Source: Vespula vulgaris
Taxonomy: Eukaryota > Arthropoda > Insecta > Hymenoptera > Vespidae
DNA length: 64,000 nt
Direction of reading: 5' to 3'
Assembly: GCF_905475345.1 (NCBI RefSeq)
Contig: NC_066599.1
Location: 4,870,501 to 4,934,500 of the forward strand
Made by a program: the position numbers and the translations under genes. This document shows, one piece after another, positions 39,091-51,907 of the stretch (its first letter is position 1; each line of letters starts with the position of its first letter). The notes under the pieces are model-generated. The model did no database searches. It saw nothing but the letters and a program-made list of their open reading frames with translations, and had not been told where the DNA came from.

Positions 39091-40269
39091 GTCTCTCTCT
39101 CTCTCTCTCTTTTCTTTTCCTCTTTTCTCCCCTTCACTCTCTCTTCAACAATGTTCCGGATCTTTCACTTGGCAATATCACTTCACTTCGATTCACTAGG
39201 CGCAGCTCAAGACGCCGAAAGAAGCGTCCACCGTCCCTTGCCCCCATATACGAGCTAATCGCAATACGTGCGCGTCACCGTGCAAAAGATCACTCATGAA
39301 ATAACGTAAGTGGCTACAAGCGGAGGGAGCGGTCGGTGGTAAGACAACGCTCGGCCACAGGACGGATAGATTCGCGTGCTGCTCTTCGCTATTCTTGGTC
39401 GTCCCGATACCCGAATCCGTCTCCACGAGAACGACCCGCGATATTGCCAACCTCTTTCTCGTTACATCCCTAAATGTCGTAGTTCAGAGAAGCCAAACTT
39501 TTACGTAAGAGAACAAAACTTGTCGACGGTTGCATTAATGGCACGGCATCGTCCGCACCCTCTAGTGTGGAATTTCATACAAATATTTGAAATTTTCGCG
39601 CCGTCGGAATCTTGAATAAAAACAGGAAAAAAAAATAAACTAACAATTTCTCTTCCCTTCTCCTATGTTATAAGAAAAAAAATCTTACTTCGTTTTATTG
39701 TTAATAGAATCAGAGAAAATAATCATTGAATTGCGTATTACAATTTAAACGTTACGATTCGTTCTGTTACATATCGTTTTGAATTTAGCGGGTCAAATTG
39801 CGTATAACGGAGACAGAATCGTACTCCTCTCCCTGTTGCGTAATCTCCCTATTTCCATAATAGGATGTTTAGTTCCATTTTTCATTATTCGATAGTGTTA
39901 ATAACGAAAATCAGACGCAATTGATCTGATAATACTCCTATTATAGATATTACGTTACATCGTAAATAATATTAATTCTATGCGTACGAAAGCTCTATTT
40001 TCGATAAAATGAACACACATGTATCTACATCATTATAGCGTGGAAATAGCAACACACTAACAGACCGTATTGACAATGAGGGCGTAACCGATCATAGATC
40101 TATGTAACTGATACAACTCCTTTATATGAGTTTGGCCTCCCTGATATTTTTATGAATGACGTTTAACCGAGGAGGTTGGTAAAATCACCTTCTTGTGTAG
40201 GATATATCTTGGTGTAATACGCATATATGCTTGTCTCTACAGTTATCTTCGACAAAAAAATATTGTGAC
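38844..40269. promoter_or_regulatory. Divergent promoter region of Mbs and ataxin-3
   Basis: The most GC-rich non-coding part of the window (38880-39620), as expected for 5' UTR and core promoter. The Mbs side carries long pyrimidine tracts. The ataxin-3 side from 39650 on is AT-rich. Several overlapping frames on both strands (38895-39615) are translations of CT repeats or of GC-rich UTR and match nothing. Confidence 0.5.
38921..39112. repeat. (CT)n, (CTAT)n and (CTGT)n tracts
   Basis: A cluster of pyrimidine repeats just upstream of Mbs: TCTATC units, (CT)n at about 38957-38984, (CTGT)n at 39060-39086 and (CT)n at 39090-39109. On the Mbs strand these are GAGA tracts. In insects GAGA tracts are often bound by GAGA factor at promoters; binding here is inference. 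Confidence 0.85.
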
Positions 40270-41955
40270 ATGGAGAGTATATTTCATGAAAAGGTAAAGT
40301 TTGACATGAGCGTTGAAAATTGAAGAAAGGTTACTACATTTGCGATGTATTTGATTGCGATCAAAAAAAGATTATTTGTTGCAGCAAGAAGGATATTTGT
40401 GCGCGCAACATTGTTTGAACGCTCTTCTACAAGGTCCTTATTTTAATGCAGTAGATCTTGCTAATTTTGGTCATCAAATGGACGAAGCAGAACGTATTAG
40501 AATGGCCGAGTCAGGTGTCGATAGCGAAGATTATAAACTTTTCTTAGAGGTAGATAATTCCAAAATTAATATTTTTACAAATTGTATATATCCACTTTAC
40601 AGTATGATTCGAATGTCGTGCACTGTAAAATTAACATACTGTCTAAAGATTTTTCATCATTAAATATTTCTTTTATATTCTTACTTTCAACATTGCAATA
40701 AATTTAAAAACGTATTTTATGTCGTATCTAATATTTAGCAACCGTCAGAAAATATGGATGACAGTGGATATTTTTCCGTTCAAGTCATTAGCAGTGCTTT
40801 AAAAGGGGTTTGGGGTTTGGAGCTGGTTCCATACAACAGCACAGAACCTGCCGCATTGATGGCACAAAATGATCCTTCGTAGGTTATTATTAATTCTTTA
40901 CTTGACACTATTAGCATTTGTTTTGATTAGTTATTGCCTAACGTCAAAATAATATTGCAATACTAACCTATTGATTCGCATCTTTTTGTAAACATATAGA
41001 TAGCAAAGTAAATTTACAAGACATGGATGTCTTTCGGATACGTTACATAGTTATAGATAGTAAATGTAACTTGCAGGCAAATGAAAGCTTATATCTGCAA
41101 TTACAAAGGGCATTGGTTTACTATACGAAAGATTGGAACTCAATGGTTCAATTTGAATTCGATGCTTAGCGGGCCACAGCTTATATCAGACACATATCTA
41201 GCAATGTATTTGGCTCAATTATTACAAGAAGGTAAATAATCTGTGAAAAATACATATTGCAAATAATATATAAGATAATAATAGATGTCTTGTTTGCAGG
41301 TTATTCAATTTTCATTGTTATTGGTACACTTCCGCAATGTCCTGCAGACGAAATATTAATGAAGAATCCAATAAAACCTGCACCAAGAACAAAGGAATGC
41401 GTTAAAGAACAGAAGCCTACGACAGCAGGATATCGTTTAGGTACCAAAGAAGAAGATGAAGTTATGAAAGCGGTTCGTGCTCTAGAAGAAATTAAAGTTC
41501 CTTGGTCTTACACTACTAATGTACCTTCAAAATTTGTAAATTCATCCTCGGACCATAGGAAAAATAATTTAACTGAAGAAGGGATATCATCCGATAAAAA
41601 ACCTCGTGAACGAATAATTCCAATAACAATAGAAGGGAAAGATGATCAAGATGATGAAAATGAAGAATTGCAAAGAGCATTACGGTTAAGTTTACAAGAT
41701 AATGAAGATAATATAGATAAGAATCTAAATTTGAGATTGGAGTCTCATATCGATAATAAGGTACCGCCATCGACGGAAGTTGTTGATGATGCAGATCAAG
41801 ATGATGAATTAAGGAAAGCTCTACAATTAAGTCTTGAATGTGTAACAGCTCCACCAACACCAGATTTAGAAGATTTGCGTTGGCGTCGGTTAAATCATTT
41901 TGGTATATATTCTAAAGCATCAAATAATGAAGCATCTCCAAAGTTAAATTCTTAA
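40270..41955 (+). CDS. Atxn3: Ataxin-3 (Josephin-domain deubiquitinase)
   Basis: Deubiquitinating enzyme that trims ubiquitin chains and works with VCP/p97 in protein quality control. Exons: 40270-40293, 40385-40549, 40739-40878, 41077-41231 and 41300-41955; 379 residues. The 24-nt first exon encodes MESIFHEK, identical to human ataxin-3. The Josephin domain covers residues 1-180 with the catalytic Cys14 (GYLCAQHCLN), His122 (YKGHWFTIRK) and Asn137 (WFNLNSM). Conserved blocks include NMDDSGYFSVQVISSALK, SGPQLISDTYLAMYLAQL and LQEGYSIFIV. Two ubiquitin-interacting motifs follow: about 281-297 (NEELQRALRLSLQ) and 328-343 (DDELRKALQLSLE). There is no polyglutamine tract and no obvious third UIM. 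AATAAA lies 2 nt past the stop. Confidence 0.95.
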
Positions 41956-42143
41956 CAATAAATATATAATACTATGATGATATGGCTATTAAAAAAATTT
42001 ATCTTGTAAATTACAAACTAAATCATTAGTGAAAAAGAGAGTGTCATTTTATGTACTAACAATTAAAAATCTAATGAATATATGATGTATATCACGCGCG
42101 TGCGCGGATTTTAAATACAGCACATATGTAAATACGATGTATA

Positions 42144-42194
<51 letters not shown>

Positions 42195-44605
42195 ATATGT
42201 ATGTATGTATGTATATATATATACACGTATCACACAGATTTTTTTAATAATTATGTTTCTTATATTTTTCTTTCAATTTTATTATACTCTGACTGTTCAT
42301 AAAATAAAAATGTTCGGACAATGTAATTCTCTGTTGTTATTTAAAATCGAGATATACCAAATATCAAATGATAGCAATTTATCAAATTGTTGATATTTGA
42401 AAAAAATTTTGAGGTTGGTAGGTATACCAACTTTTCTAATCTACTGTGTATCTGTTATTATTTTGTCCAATTTTTTCTGCTAATGTCAATATTATGAAAA
42501 GTAATAAAAATAATATTCCGGATGTTACGATTACTTTTCTTTTTCAAATGTTAATTACAAGAAGAAGTATGTTGACGAATATTCTTTGATTTTTCGAGAA
42601 ATAATATAAAATCTTTTTTCATAGTCCACGTACATTAAAGCGAGAAACCGTTTCCGTTTACGATAGGAAGCAACCAGTAGGCTGTGGACGGAGATTTTGC
42701 CGCAGTTGCTCCTGTTTTGTGTGTGAATGCTGAATGTTGACATTCAACATGGCGGCATGTCGTCAGTGCTGTGCTGTGTCGTGGTGAGTTTTATAAAATT
42801 TCCTACCATCGTACAATTACGAGCTTTGCTACGAATTAATCTAAAAAGATGAAAAATTGATATTTCCGATCATGATGTTGATGTTCTTTAAGACGAATAT
42901 ACAACGGCGGTGTTACATTAATGCGATAAATCGAAGGACCTTATAAAAAATTAGAATCTTGTAACTAGCAAGCATATACGATATCTCAATGATCTGTTTT
43001 TCGAAGTAAATTAATAGGACAGATCTTTCAATTCTGAAACGATTTTTAACATCATAAATAATTATATCGAGCACATTATAATTTCTTAATTTCCTTTACA
43101 CATTGATCAAATCGCGAATGATGTACATATTCTATTTCAAACTTACCAACTTATCCAAAGTGTTTTAAAGTTATTAATAAAGTTTTCATATATCAGCTCG
43201 ATGAAGAGCAATTTCCAAGTTATGATGTTTACTCCGAATATAATAAGAAATAAAACACATGTTTGATTTTTAAATTAGAGTTTCAATAATGTAGGAAAGA
43301 AACATAACACGGTTACAGGTTTTGATGATAGAAATCTCAGTGTAATGTCATTTCTTCATTTAGTTAATAGGTAATATATATTGGTTATGTATTTGTTACT
43401 ACAAGAGAAACATAAAACCTATTGTGGAACAATAATAAAATAGAAACTTGTAATAATGATTACATTAAAAATTTAAGACAGCAACCGATTATATTTATGC
43501 CAGAAACAATTATTTCTTTTTGAATCTTTTAATACAAATGTTGATTTGCCCATAATATTATTTGAATTTAAGATATGATTATGATCGCTAAATAAATGAT
43601 ACAACTATCGTAACAAAGCTTGTAGCATTTAAAGTATGTTAAAGTAGTCTTTGAGGTATGATTGACCAGGTTTTTTATTTTTTCTTTCAGCTTGTGTAAT
43701 TGTTAGTTTAGGACATTTTTGAAACCAAGGCTCACTGTAAATTTCACATTTAAAAGTTGAAGAAAAAACGCTAATATAGAAGTATTGGAAAACACAATCA
43801 CACTCAGCACGCATTGAAGACATCTGAGGATTTTCAAATCAACAATTATTGTTTAAATCTCCTATGTTTTTGATTTACTCCTTTTATAAAGGATGACTGA
43901 TGTTTAAGAAGAACACGGTTATTCTAGTGCACGCTAAATTGAGTAACTATCGAAGAGTTGTTAGTATATTAAAGCATACACACATGTGGAAAGTATCAGC
44001 AGTATATGATGTGCTAAGAATTTTGTACTTATACTAATTCGTAATCTATATTTACTGCATTGTTTATTTGTATATTGTGTACACAACAAAACTTGTGAGA
44101 AAGAGTTAGGTGAGCCATATAGTGACTGTAATAGTGATCGCGGCTGAGATTGTGTTGCTCTGCTTGGTTAATAGAAAATTCATATCCACATTTGAGGTGC
44201 CTCTAGAATACGGAGCTGCCTTGAAATTGTTCGAATAGCAATACACAACAGGTGTAACAAAATATTGTGGAACTGTCTCTCTTGCAAACTTATCAAGGAA
44301 GACAGAAGATCACGGAGGAGTTTGCGATTCTACAGCATTAAACAGCCTCTCTTCCTCTTCATTAAGTTCTTATAACATTATAATAGTGAACAAAGATATA
44401 AAGTACCAAGAACCGTTCTGTGATATCTATATCTTATCTGATATCTGTTAACATTTAAATGATTGAAAAGACTAAAAATTTGTAAATGTAAGTATATATA
44501 TTATGGTGGAGCAGAAGTGAACATAAAAGGGATTAAATACTTGTTTCAAGGAAAAAGAAAAATTATACGTAAACATTATAGATAAAACTGTGCAAATTTA
44601 AAACA
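41956..44605. promoter_or_regulatory. Spacer, promoter and 5' non-coding exons of Unr
   Basis: Contains the ataxin-3 3' flank and then a GC-richer block at 42640-42786 carrying CAACATGGCGGCATG. This resembles the YY1-type downstream promoter element, and it is followed by an ideal donor (TCGTG|GTGAGT at 42786). This is probably the first, mostly non-coding exon of Unr. The second 5' UTR exon must lie before 44606, but its acceptor could not be fixed. The rest is AT-rich intron. Confidence 0.55.
42148..42225. repeat. (AT)n and (TATG)n microsatellites
   Basis: About 20 AT units followed by imperfect TATG units, 200 bp downstream of ataxin-3. Confidence 0.95.
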
Positions 44606-47600
44606 ATGTCCAACAATCCTCAGTGGAAAACGTTCCAGCCGCCAATCATGAACTCTGACCCGGCAATACTTGACTACAAGTCTATGGCTCTACCGAGTCC
44701 CAAAGTTATAACAGGATCTCAACAACACACAAGTAACAATTACCGAAATGGTACTAACTACACTGGTGACCATTATTTGGGCTCTCTTTCTGGATGTGGT
44801 AAAAATGCTACCACTACTACTACTACTACTACTACCACTTATGGAGCCACGAGATTTTCTTTTGGGACATTAACAAATATGGAAGGAAATGTAGGTTACA
44901 CCGGCGAACCTGCAACCAATAACACTACGTATCAAGATCAGTCTGCGAATCAGGGAACCCGTGAAACTGGTATAATAGAAAAATTATTAGTAAGTTTATT
45001 ATAATTTGCATCGTTTACTCAACTCCATGGTTTCTACCGTTGAATTTCCTTCTACATTGTAATATTTGTTTTAGCACTCGTATGGATTTATACAATGTTG
45101 CGAAAGACAGGCAAGATTATTCTTTCATTTTAGCCAGTTTAGCGGAAATATAGAACATTTAAAAATTGGAGATCCAGTAGAATTTGAAATGACTTATGAT
45201 CGAAGAACAGGCAAACCTATTGCTAGTACTGTTAGTAAAATCGCTCCCGAAGTGGTAAGTGGAAGTGATAGTCATATTTTTCTTTATACGTTCAATGGAG
45301 CTTAAAGTAAAATTAATATCGTTCCTTTTTGAGTGACAATTCAATGTATTTTTATAGGTATTAAGCGAAGAACGAGTTACTGGTAATGTGACAACAGAAT
45401 TACAAGCTAGTGGTGATTCACAAGGTCGAATTAGTTACGAAAATCGAGGGGAGTGTTTCTTTTTGCCATATACCAAAGATGATGTAGAAGGGAACGTCAC
45501 TTTGCGTGCTGGTGATAAAGTATCATTTCAAATTGCTACTAATCAACGGTATATACATATATATTTATTTGTAATATTTTCAAAAGTTTCTGTCCGTATT
45601 TATCAACTTAGTAAGATAATTTGGTACACTTAATTACAGAGGAAATTTGGGTGCGTGTCATGTAAGATTGGAAAATCCAGCACATCCAGTACGTTATCGC
45701 GGTGTTGTATGTACAATGAAAGAAAACTTTGGCTTTATCGAACGTGCTGACGTAGTTAAGGAAATTTTCTTCCACTTCAGTGAAGCGAAGTCCATGAAAG
45801 AAGAATTGAAATTAGGAGACGATGTTGAATTTATAATACAAACGCGAAATGTAAGACACCTGTTGCACTATTTCGCTTTATGCAGACACGTTGAATTATC
45901 TAACGTTCAAACTTAAAATACCATTCTTATTTTCGAAAGCAAGGAAGAATATTTTATGTATAAATGTTAGATAATTAATCGATCATAATATGTAAAGATA
46001 AATATTATTATATTTTTAACATGGCTAAGTAATTATTTCTCTTATACAGGGGAAAGAGGTAGCATGTAACATTACTAAATTACCACCAGGTTCTATTGTA
46101 TTTGAAGAGGTTAGCAATGAAGTAATAAAAGGACAGGTTTTAAAACCATTAGAAAGAGGTAATGCGGCACGTCATCATAATGATCCATTACCTGGACGAA
46201 TTCGATATAGAGATACGGATCATTGCGAAGTTGAAGTTCCATTTGGTGATAAAGATCAAAAAGGAGATTTTACGCTCAGGTAGAGTTATATCTTGTAATT
46301 TTACTGGAACAACGTTCGCCTATGACGTTTAAGAAATTTAATGAAACTTTTTTACAACAGGCATGGAGATTGGGTCCAGTTTCGTATTGCCACAGATACT
46401 AGAGATCAATTAAAAAGAGCTACCGAAATATCGCTGTTACCAGAATCATTTACTGTATCTGGCGAAAGACGAGAACAAGGTATTATCGCGGCTCTTAAAG
46501 ATGGATTCGGCTTTATACGTTGCGTAGACCGAGACGCTAGACTCTTCTTTCATTTCAATGAAGTTCTTGATGTTGATAGAGAAATTAGCGTCGGCGATGA
46601 AGTTGAGTTTACTGTTGTACAAGTAAGTTACATATTATATATGCGTAATTTAAAAGGTAATTATAAGATGATTACCTGTATGTCGTTACTCAACTTAATT
46701 TAGGTTCCTACATTTTGTTTCGAGGATCCTTCATCGTCGTTTTCATACACCAGACCTAGTGCAATCAGATTGAAACATTTACCAACCGGTACTGTTCAAT
46801 TTGAAACAATCATAGAAAAGGACTTGATGGGTAACGTGGTAGAAGATACAAATGGTGTTCAACGAGGTTTAATCGGGTATACGAAAGATAATCAACAAAA
46901 CGTAATAATGTTCTTTGCAAAGGATTGCGATCCTAAAAATATTCCAAGAGTGGGTGATAAGGTAAGACTTTGTCTTATCTAACTAGATATTATGTAGAAT
47001 CATTACGCTTGGATTTCGCCTAACTAAACGTTTGCTGATTAAACGTTATAGGTTCACTTTAGTATTTGTCAAGTTAAACGAAACAAAGAATTAGTCGCTG
47101 TTGATATATCACTGGTGAATGCTGCCGGTGAGAAAATACAAAATGGAAACAAAAAAGCGAGCGGTCAAGTTTATCAAGGTTTTATAGCTGCGCTAAAAGA
47201 TGGATTTGGCTTTATCGAGACGGTCAATCACGATAAGGAGATATTTTTTCATTTCAGGTAAAACAACGGGATATAAATAACGATCCTATGTGTATATTAA
47301 TTAAGCATAAAGTCATGTTAAAAATTGTTCATTAATTTGAATGACTGTTTTGTTGTAGTAACTTCGAAGGTGATACTGGTAATTTAGAGTTAGGAGCTGA
47401 CATAGAGTGTACAGTAAGTTCTAACAACAGTAGAGGTTCGGGTGGATGTATCGCCGCCGATCATGTCAAGCTTGTACCTCGTGGAAGTATTCCCAGGCCT
47501 ACAGCAGTCAGTGATTCACTCGATGGAGTTGTCACGCGACCCTTACGCAGTGCAAATCCTGAACAGAGTGAATACGCTGGTTTGATCAAGATAAATCCAA

Positions 47601-48198
47601 CCAATGAGGAAGAAGAAATGCAAGAATACGAATTTGGTATAATGGGACTTGTCAACAAGCGTGAGTTATTGCAGATAGGTGATCCTGTGCAATTGCAAGT
47701 TGATTCTGCGGGTCATGCTTGTAACATAGTAGCTATTAGAAAAAAAAGAAGAGCAACCGTTGACGCGGTGAAAGGTCCCTTTGGTTTTCTCGCTTACGAA
47801 GTCGACGAAGGTAAAAAGCTCTTCTTCCATATGAGCGAAGTTCGAGATCACGCTACATTGCAGCCAGGGGACCAAGTGGAATTTGTTTTGGTGACGAATC
47901 AGCGTACTGGTAAATCCTCAGCCTGCAACGTAACTCGTCTAAGGTAATACATTCCTTTCTCATGACATGTAATGATCTTCTTCTATTTCCTTATGTTCCT
48001 TGATCTGCCATTTTAATAATTCCCAGCAGTGACGCGGTTCAGCAACGACCCGAGCGTTTAATCAGCCGATTACGTACTATTTCTTTGGAAGATACAGGTC
48101 CGAAATTAACCGTAGTCCGACAACCCAGAGGACCGGATGGTACACGAGGTTTCAGCCAAGAAAGATTACAACATACCCCTGGTGCCATCGAGGAATAA
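44606..48198 (+). CDS. Unr: Unr/CSDE1, cold-shock-domain RNA-binding protein
   Basis: Cytoplasmic single-stranded RNA-binding protein controlling translation and mRNA stability; in Drosophila it acts in dosage compensation with Sxl. Exons: 44606-44989, 45075-45254, 45358-45548, 45640-45850, 46050-46279, 46361-46622, 46704-46961, 47052-47257, 47359-47943 and 48030-48198; 891 residues. Five canonical cold-shock domains show the RNP1-like core: SYGFIQCCERQARLFFHFS, ENFGFIERADVVKEIFFHFS, DGFGFIRCVDRDARLFFHFN, DGFGFIETVNHDKEIFFHFS and GPFGFLAYEVDEGKKLFFHM. They alternate with non-canonical ones (for example ECFFLPYTKDDVEGNVTL). A SUZ-C-like tail (KLTVVRQPRGPDGTRGF) precedes the end. The N-terminus is a long disordered segment with ten consecutive Thr codons. 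It starts at the ATG in AAACAATGTCC. Confidence 0.95.
44811..44838 (+). repeat. Unr: Coding (ACT)n/(ACC) repeat in Unr
   Basis: ACC followed by ACT repeats and a closing ACC-ACT give ten consecutive Thr codons at about residues 69-78, before the first cold-shock domain. Likely length-variable. Confidence 0.85.
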
Positions 48199-49179
48199 TG
48201 TCATAAAGAGCGTAATTATTGCGCTCATCCAAAATTGTAATCTACCATAACTTGTTTTTAATTCACACAAACAAACAGACAAACAAACAACAAACAAACA
48301 AACACGTACACACACGTACACGCATACTTCGATACAAAGATTATTACTATAAGCATGATCTTACAAACATTTGCCAAATCGAGACTAATGTGACAACAAT
48401 AATTAATAACAATAATAATCAGTGAAATGAGTGGTGATCTTTTCGACAGATGGAAAGCGTATGAAAAATAATAAAACAACGAGCCATATTAACGTGTTAA
48501 AGAGGAGTAACCATGAATGACGATATAATTATATGCCCGATCTTTAATTAGCGTAAGGAATCTATTTGAAACATGTTTACGTTTTTCATTCGATTCATTT
48601 TTTACGCTTCGCATTTCCGTAAAACGTCCTATATCCTAAAACGTACCCATTAAGTTTGACGGTAAACTTATTTTAATAACGCCGCGCGTTTATCGACAAA
48701 CAAATCACATAACAAAACTTTTTATTACGATATCTCTAATAGCGGTTATTAAATATACCCTCTGTGATCTGTGCAGTCGTGTTTAAATATATCATGAAAA
48801 AAATTCAATAATATTGAAACATTACACATTGGGCTACCAAAAATTTGCTTGTTTCTGATGTTCTTAGACAATGTCCTGTCTGTCTTTATAAAAATATACT
48901 TACATGTTGATATAATCTTTATTTATATTATTTTCTTTAGACTGTTTTATCTACCCATAACACTTGTCGCGAATAATAATAATCGTCAATGGGACAGTCT
49001 GAGCTAAAACTAATTGAAAAAGACGCGTCGATAACGACTGACCAACCAATAAGAAACAATCGACACGGATCGACCACGGATCATAAGATTAACGAGGGAA
49101 AAAAAAATCAGTCATTTTATGAATCATTTATCGAAACCTTCATCAATATGATTGATATCATCGTAAGGAAGGGGAGAGA

Positions 49180-49186
<7 letters not shown>

Positions 49187-49213
<27 letters not shown>
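49187..49213. repeat. (AG)n microsatellite
   Basis: About 13 AG units in the Unr 3' flank. Confidence 0.9.
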
Positions 49214-49218
<5 letters not shown>

Positions 49219-49346
49219 GATCTTTCGTTTTGAAAATTATTGTATCACATTCTTTCTCTTTTAAACAAATGCCTAGTAATTTGTAAAAAAAGGCAAGATA
49301 CACTTGGTCAACTCTGTTTGATCTAGATAATATATTATATTATTAT

Positions 49347-49462
49347 ACATATACATGTGTGTGTATATATAATATATATATAATGTGTGTGTCGTGTAGG
49401 CGCGCGCGTATACACACATGTGCACATATGTGTATAATATATATATACACACACACATACAT
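49347..49462. repeat. Alternating GT/AT/GC microsatellite cluster
   Basis: Short GTGTGTGT, TATATATA, GCGCGC and ACACACAC runs in alternation, all purine-pyrimidine alternating. Confidence 0.85.
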
Positions 49463-50215
49463 ATATTTCGTTAAGTTCCTGAGGCAGTTTCGTGTTGTAA
49501 AATTAAATTAGTATTGTGGAATTCAATGAGAACATTTAACAACATTATTTGTGCAAAAGAACTTCACTTGTACATTTGTCCTTTCTTTTTTGTTTTCATT
49601 TTTTTTATTTTTATTTTTTTTTTTTTTTCGATATTCGAAAACAGTAAACGAGGTATACGTGGCAATATAATAGCAATAGATGATGAAAATAAAACGTAAT
49701 AACGTAAAAGAGTAAAAAAAAGAAAAAAGAAAGAAAGAAAGAAAAAAGAAAAGGATATTAGGGACAAGCAGGAAATGACGCAAGCACTTGTCCTACGAAA
49801 TTCATAGATTGAACACATCGTGTGTGCATACATATTGTAAAATTATTGATGAATAAATGATAAAAGTATCAAGTCTATTCTTCTCTTACTATAGATATAT
49901 CTCAGTAAACACTTATAAATTTGCTGAAGGATCAAACGTTCGAGGAAAAGAAATTCGCGCGAGAGAAATTTGTTTATTTGCTATTTGTAATCGATTGAAT
50001 TGTATTCTCTCTCTCTAAGAAAAAGTAAAGAAATATAATCAAATGAGTACAATATTGTTATCGCATGTTTATTATGTATGTACAAAGATGTGTATTCGAA
50101 AATATGTATATATGTGCTAACTTTTTGTACTTAACGTAAAAAGATTTCAGATTCGTAAATTTCAACGTAAGGGAACGGTGGGGGTGTGTGGGTACGGAAA
50201 GCAAGATTTTCGATG

Positions 50216-51907
50216 TCAGATAACAACACACTCGTAGGGAAACGGTCCACGGTAACGTAGATTGTTGGATGCTGGACAAGCTGTAAAAAACTTGATTAGA
50301 CATTCTTGATTAATCGTGCATCGATCGATCAGTTTTTTACTTTGGCGTATACTAACATTTTTCACAGCGTGTACCATAATATCCTGTACCCTCGCATCGA
50401 CATTTGAATCCTGGATTGGGTGAAATTTGCGAACAAGATCCACCATGCAAACAGGGATTAGATCTATAGCATATATCATTGAGTCTGCCTATAGAGAACA
50501 TGAGAAAACGATTAGCACAAGATTTATTTTAAACCGAATCCAAAACAATGTTTCTAATATTTTTACACGATCGTTGATATCAATTGAAAACACGTCGGAT
50601 TATTTCATTATATTATGAAGAAGTCATTATAATTTTATTTCTCATTTAAAGATCAAATCGGAACATATTTTTACCCTTAATATTTAATTAAAACGAACGA
50701 TTAACGGGTAATCGATCGATGGTCATTACCTCTCAATGCTAATTTACAGTCTTCGTTAGTATCGTATCTATACTCGGCCTTACAACCGTAACCGCAGCTA
50801 CATTGGGCATTATAAATCCGACATCCGTATCGCATCTGATCCAGTTCGCATGCTTCTGACAATGAACCTGTTACACGAAAGATCAGATTTAAGTACTTGA
50901 TATAATATACGTAATGCGTCTATTACGTGTTCGGTTAACATATTTTCTTCCTTTTTTCTTCGTTTCATTTTTATTTACATTTTTTCACTTGGTGCGATTT
51001 TTTTAAAGCTTCGTACAGATAAACCATATACATACGTATATAATATGTATGTCTAAGGAAGGAAAACCGTTTGTTGTTTGTGCTGCCGGATACGGCCACT
51101 GCACTTCCCACTTGTCTAAATTGATAATGGCCTTTCGCAGATAAAAGATATGCGCGCGTGGGTAAGATAGTTCCTCTTCTCTCTTTTTTTTTTTTTTCAT
51201 CTTCCAGCATCTTTTCTATCGACCGTCATAATAACGATTAAAGAAAAGGAGTTCGAATTTTCTTATCACTCGACTTTGAAACTATGTAATATCTTTTAAA
51301 ATCAATAATTAACATTTCGTGCGATATCAATATCATTTCGAAGTTTAAGTTTTTTTACATCGAGGAAATGTTTCTTTCTATGAGAATAGAAACGGACGAG
51401 TAGTTATCGGAGAAACATAGTTATCGGAAGATTACGTTCAAAGTAAATCGAGACCTCGACGAAAGATGATTATAGTTTATTTTCGTAGATTAGACTCGCG
51501 AGAAATATATATTCTTTATATGCGCGTAGTAGATATTATATAGCTTTTCGAAACGTGTCTCTATCTTCTCCGAGTATAAATAGCTATTAATCTCAAAACT
51601 ATATCTTTGAGGAAAAGGAAAGAGAACAACGTTCTCAAGTTTAACGACCCCTTTCCCTCCCTTTTTCACGATTCCCTTCATTCATGGTTCGAAGGCCCTA
51701 TAATCGATCCTCGATCATCAAAAACGCATTCACTAAAATCAATATTCTCTATTCTATGAAATGATTACATTTCGATTAAAGATTATTACAATGAAGTTTC
51801 GTATCGACGAAAACAAACAAAAAAAAAAGAAAAAAATCGATTCGTTTATCTATCATACCTATTGTTAGAAATAGAAAGATCGTTGTTAAGATCGGTCCGA
51901 GTATCAT
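50216..51907 (-). CDS. Small secreted EGF-like protein, function unknown
   Basis: Four exons: 51859-51907, 50730-50867, 50357-50488 and 50216-50280; 127 residues, all junctions in phase 1. The first exon encodes a compact signal sequence (MILGPILTTIFLFLTI). The mature part opens with a cysteine-rich stretch (CELDQMRYGCRIYNAQCSCG, then YGCKAEYRYDTNEDCKLAL). An EGF-like domain follows (CYRSNPCLHGGSCSQ, then FKCRCEGTGYYGTRCEK), with a short tail carrying two more Cys (SCPASNNLRYRGPFPYECVV). There is no transmembrane segment, so it is probably secreted. Conserved CxHGGxC and GxxCEK features support the EGF fold. I do not recognise the orthologue. It sits tail-to-tail with Unr and head-away from SAPCD2. 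Confidence 0.8.

Larger units (their letters stand above)
48199..50215. other. Convergent spacer, Unr 3' UTR and repeats
   Basis: Probable Unr 3' UTR with AATAAA-like signals near 48470 and 49852. It contains an ACAAACAA-rich tract (48267-48303), (AG)n at about 49187-49213, alternating GT/AT tracts at 49347-49462 and homopolymer T and A runs at 49590-49760. No convincing gene; frames here are repeat translations. Confidence 0.5.

Noticed and set aside
38895..39299. 134-codon Ser/Leu-rich frame upstream of Mbs
   Set aside because: It reads through (CT)n and (CTGT)n repeats, which give open frames automatically; no conserved residues.
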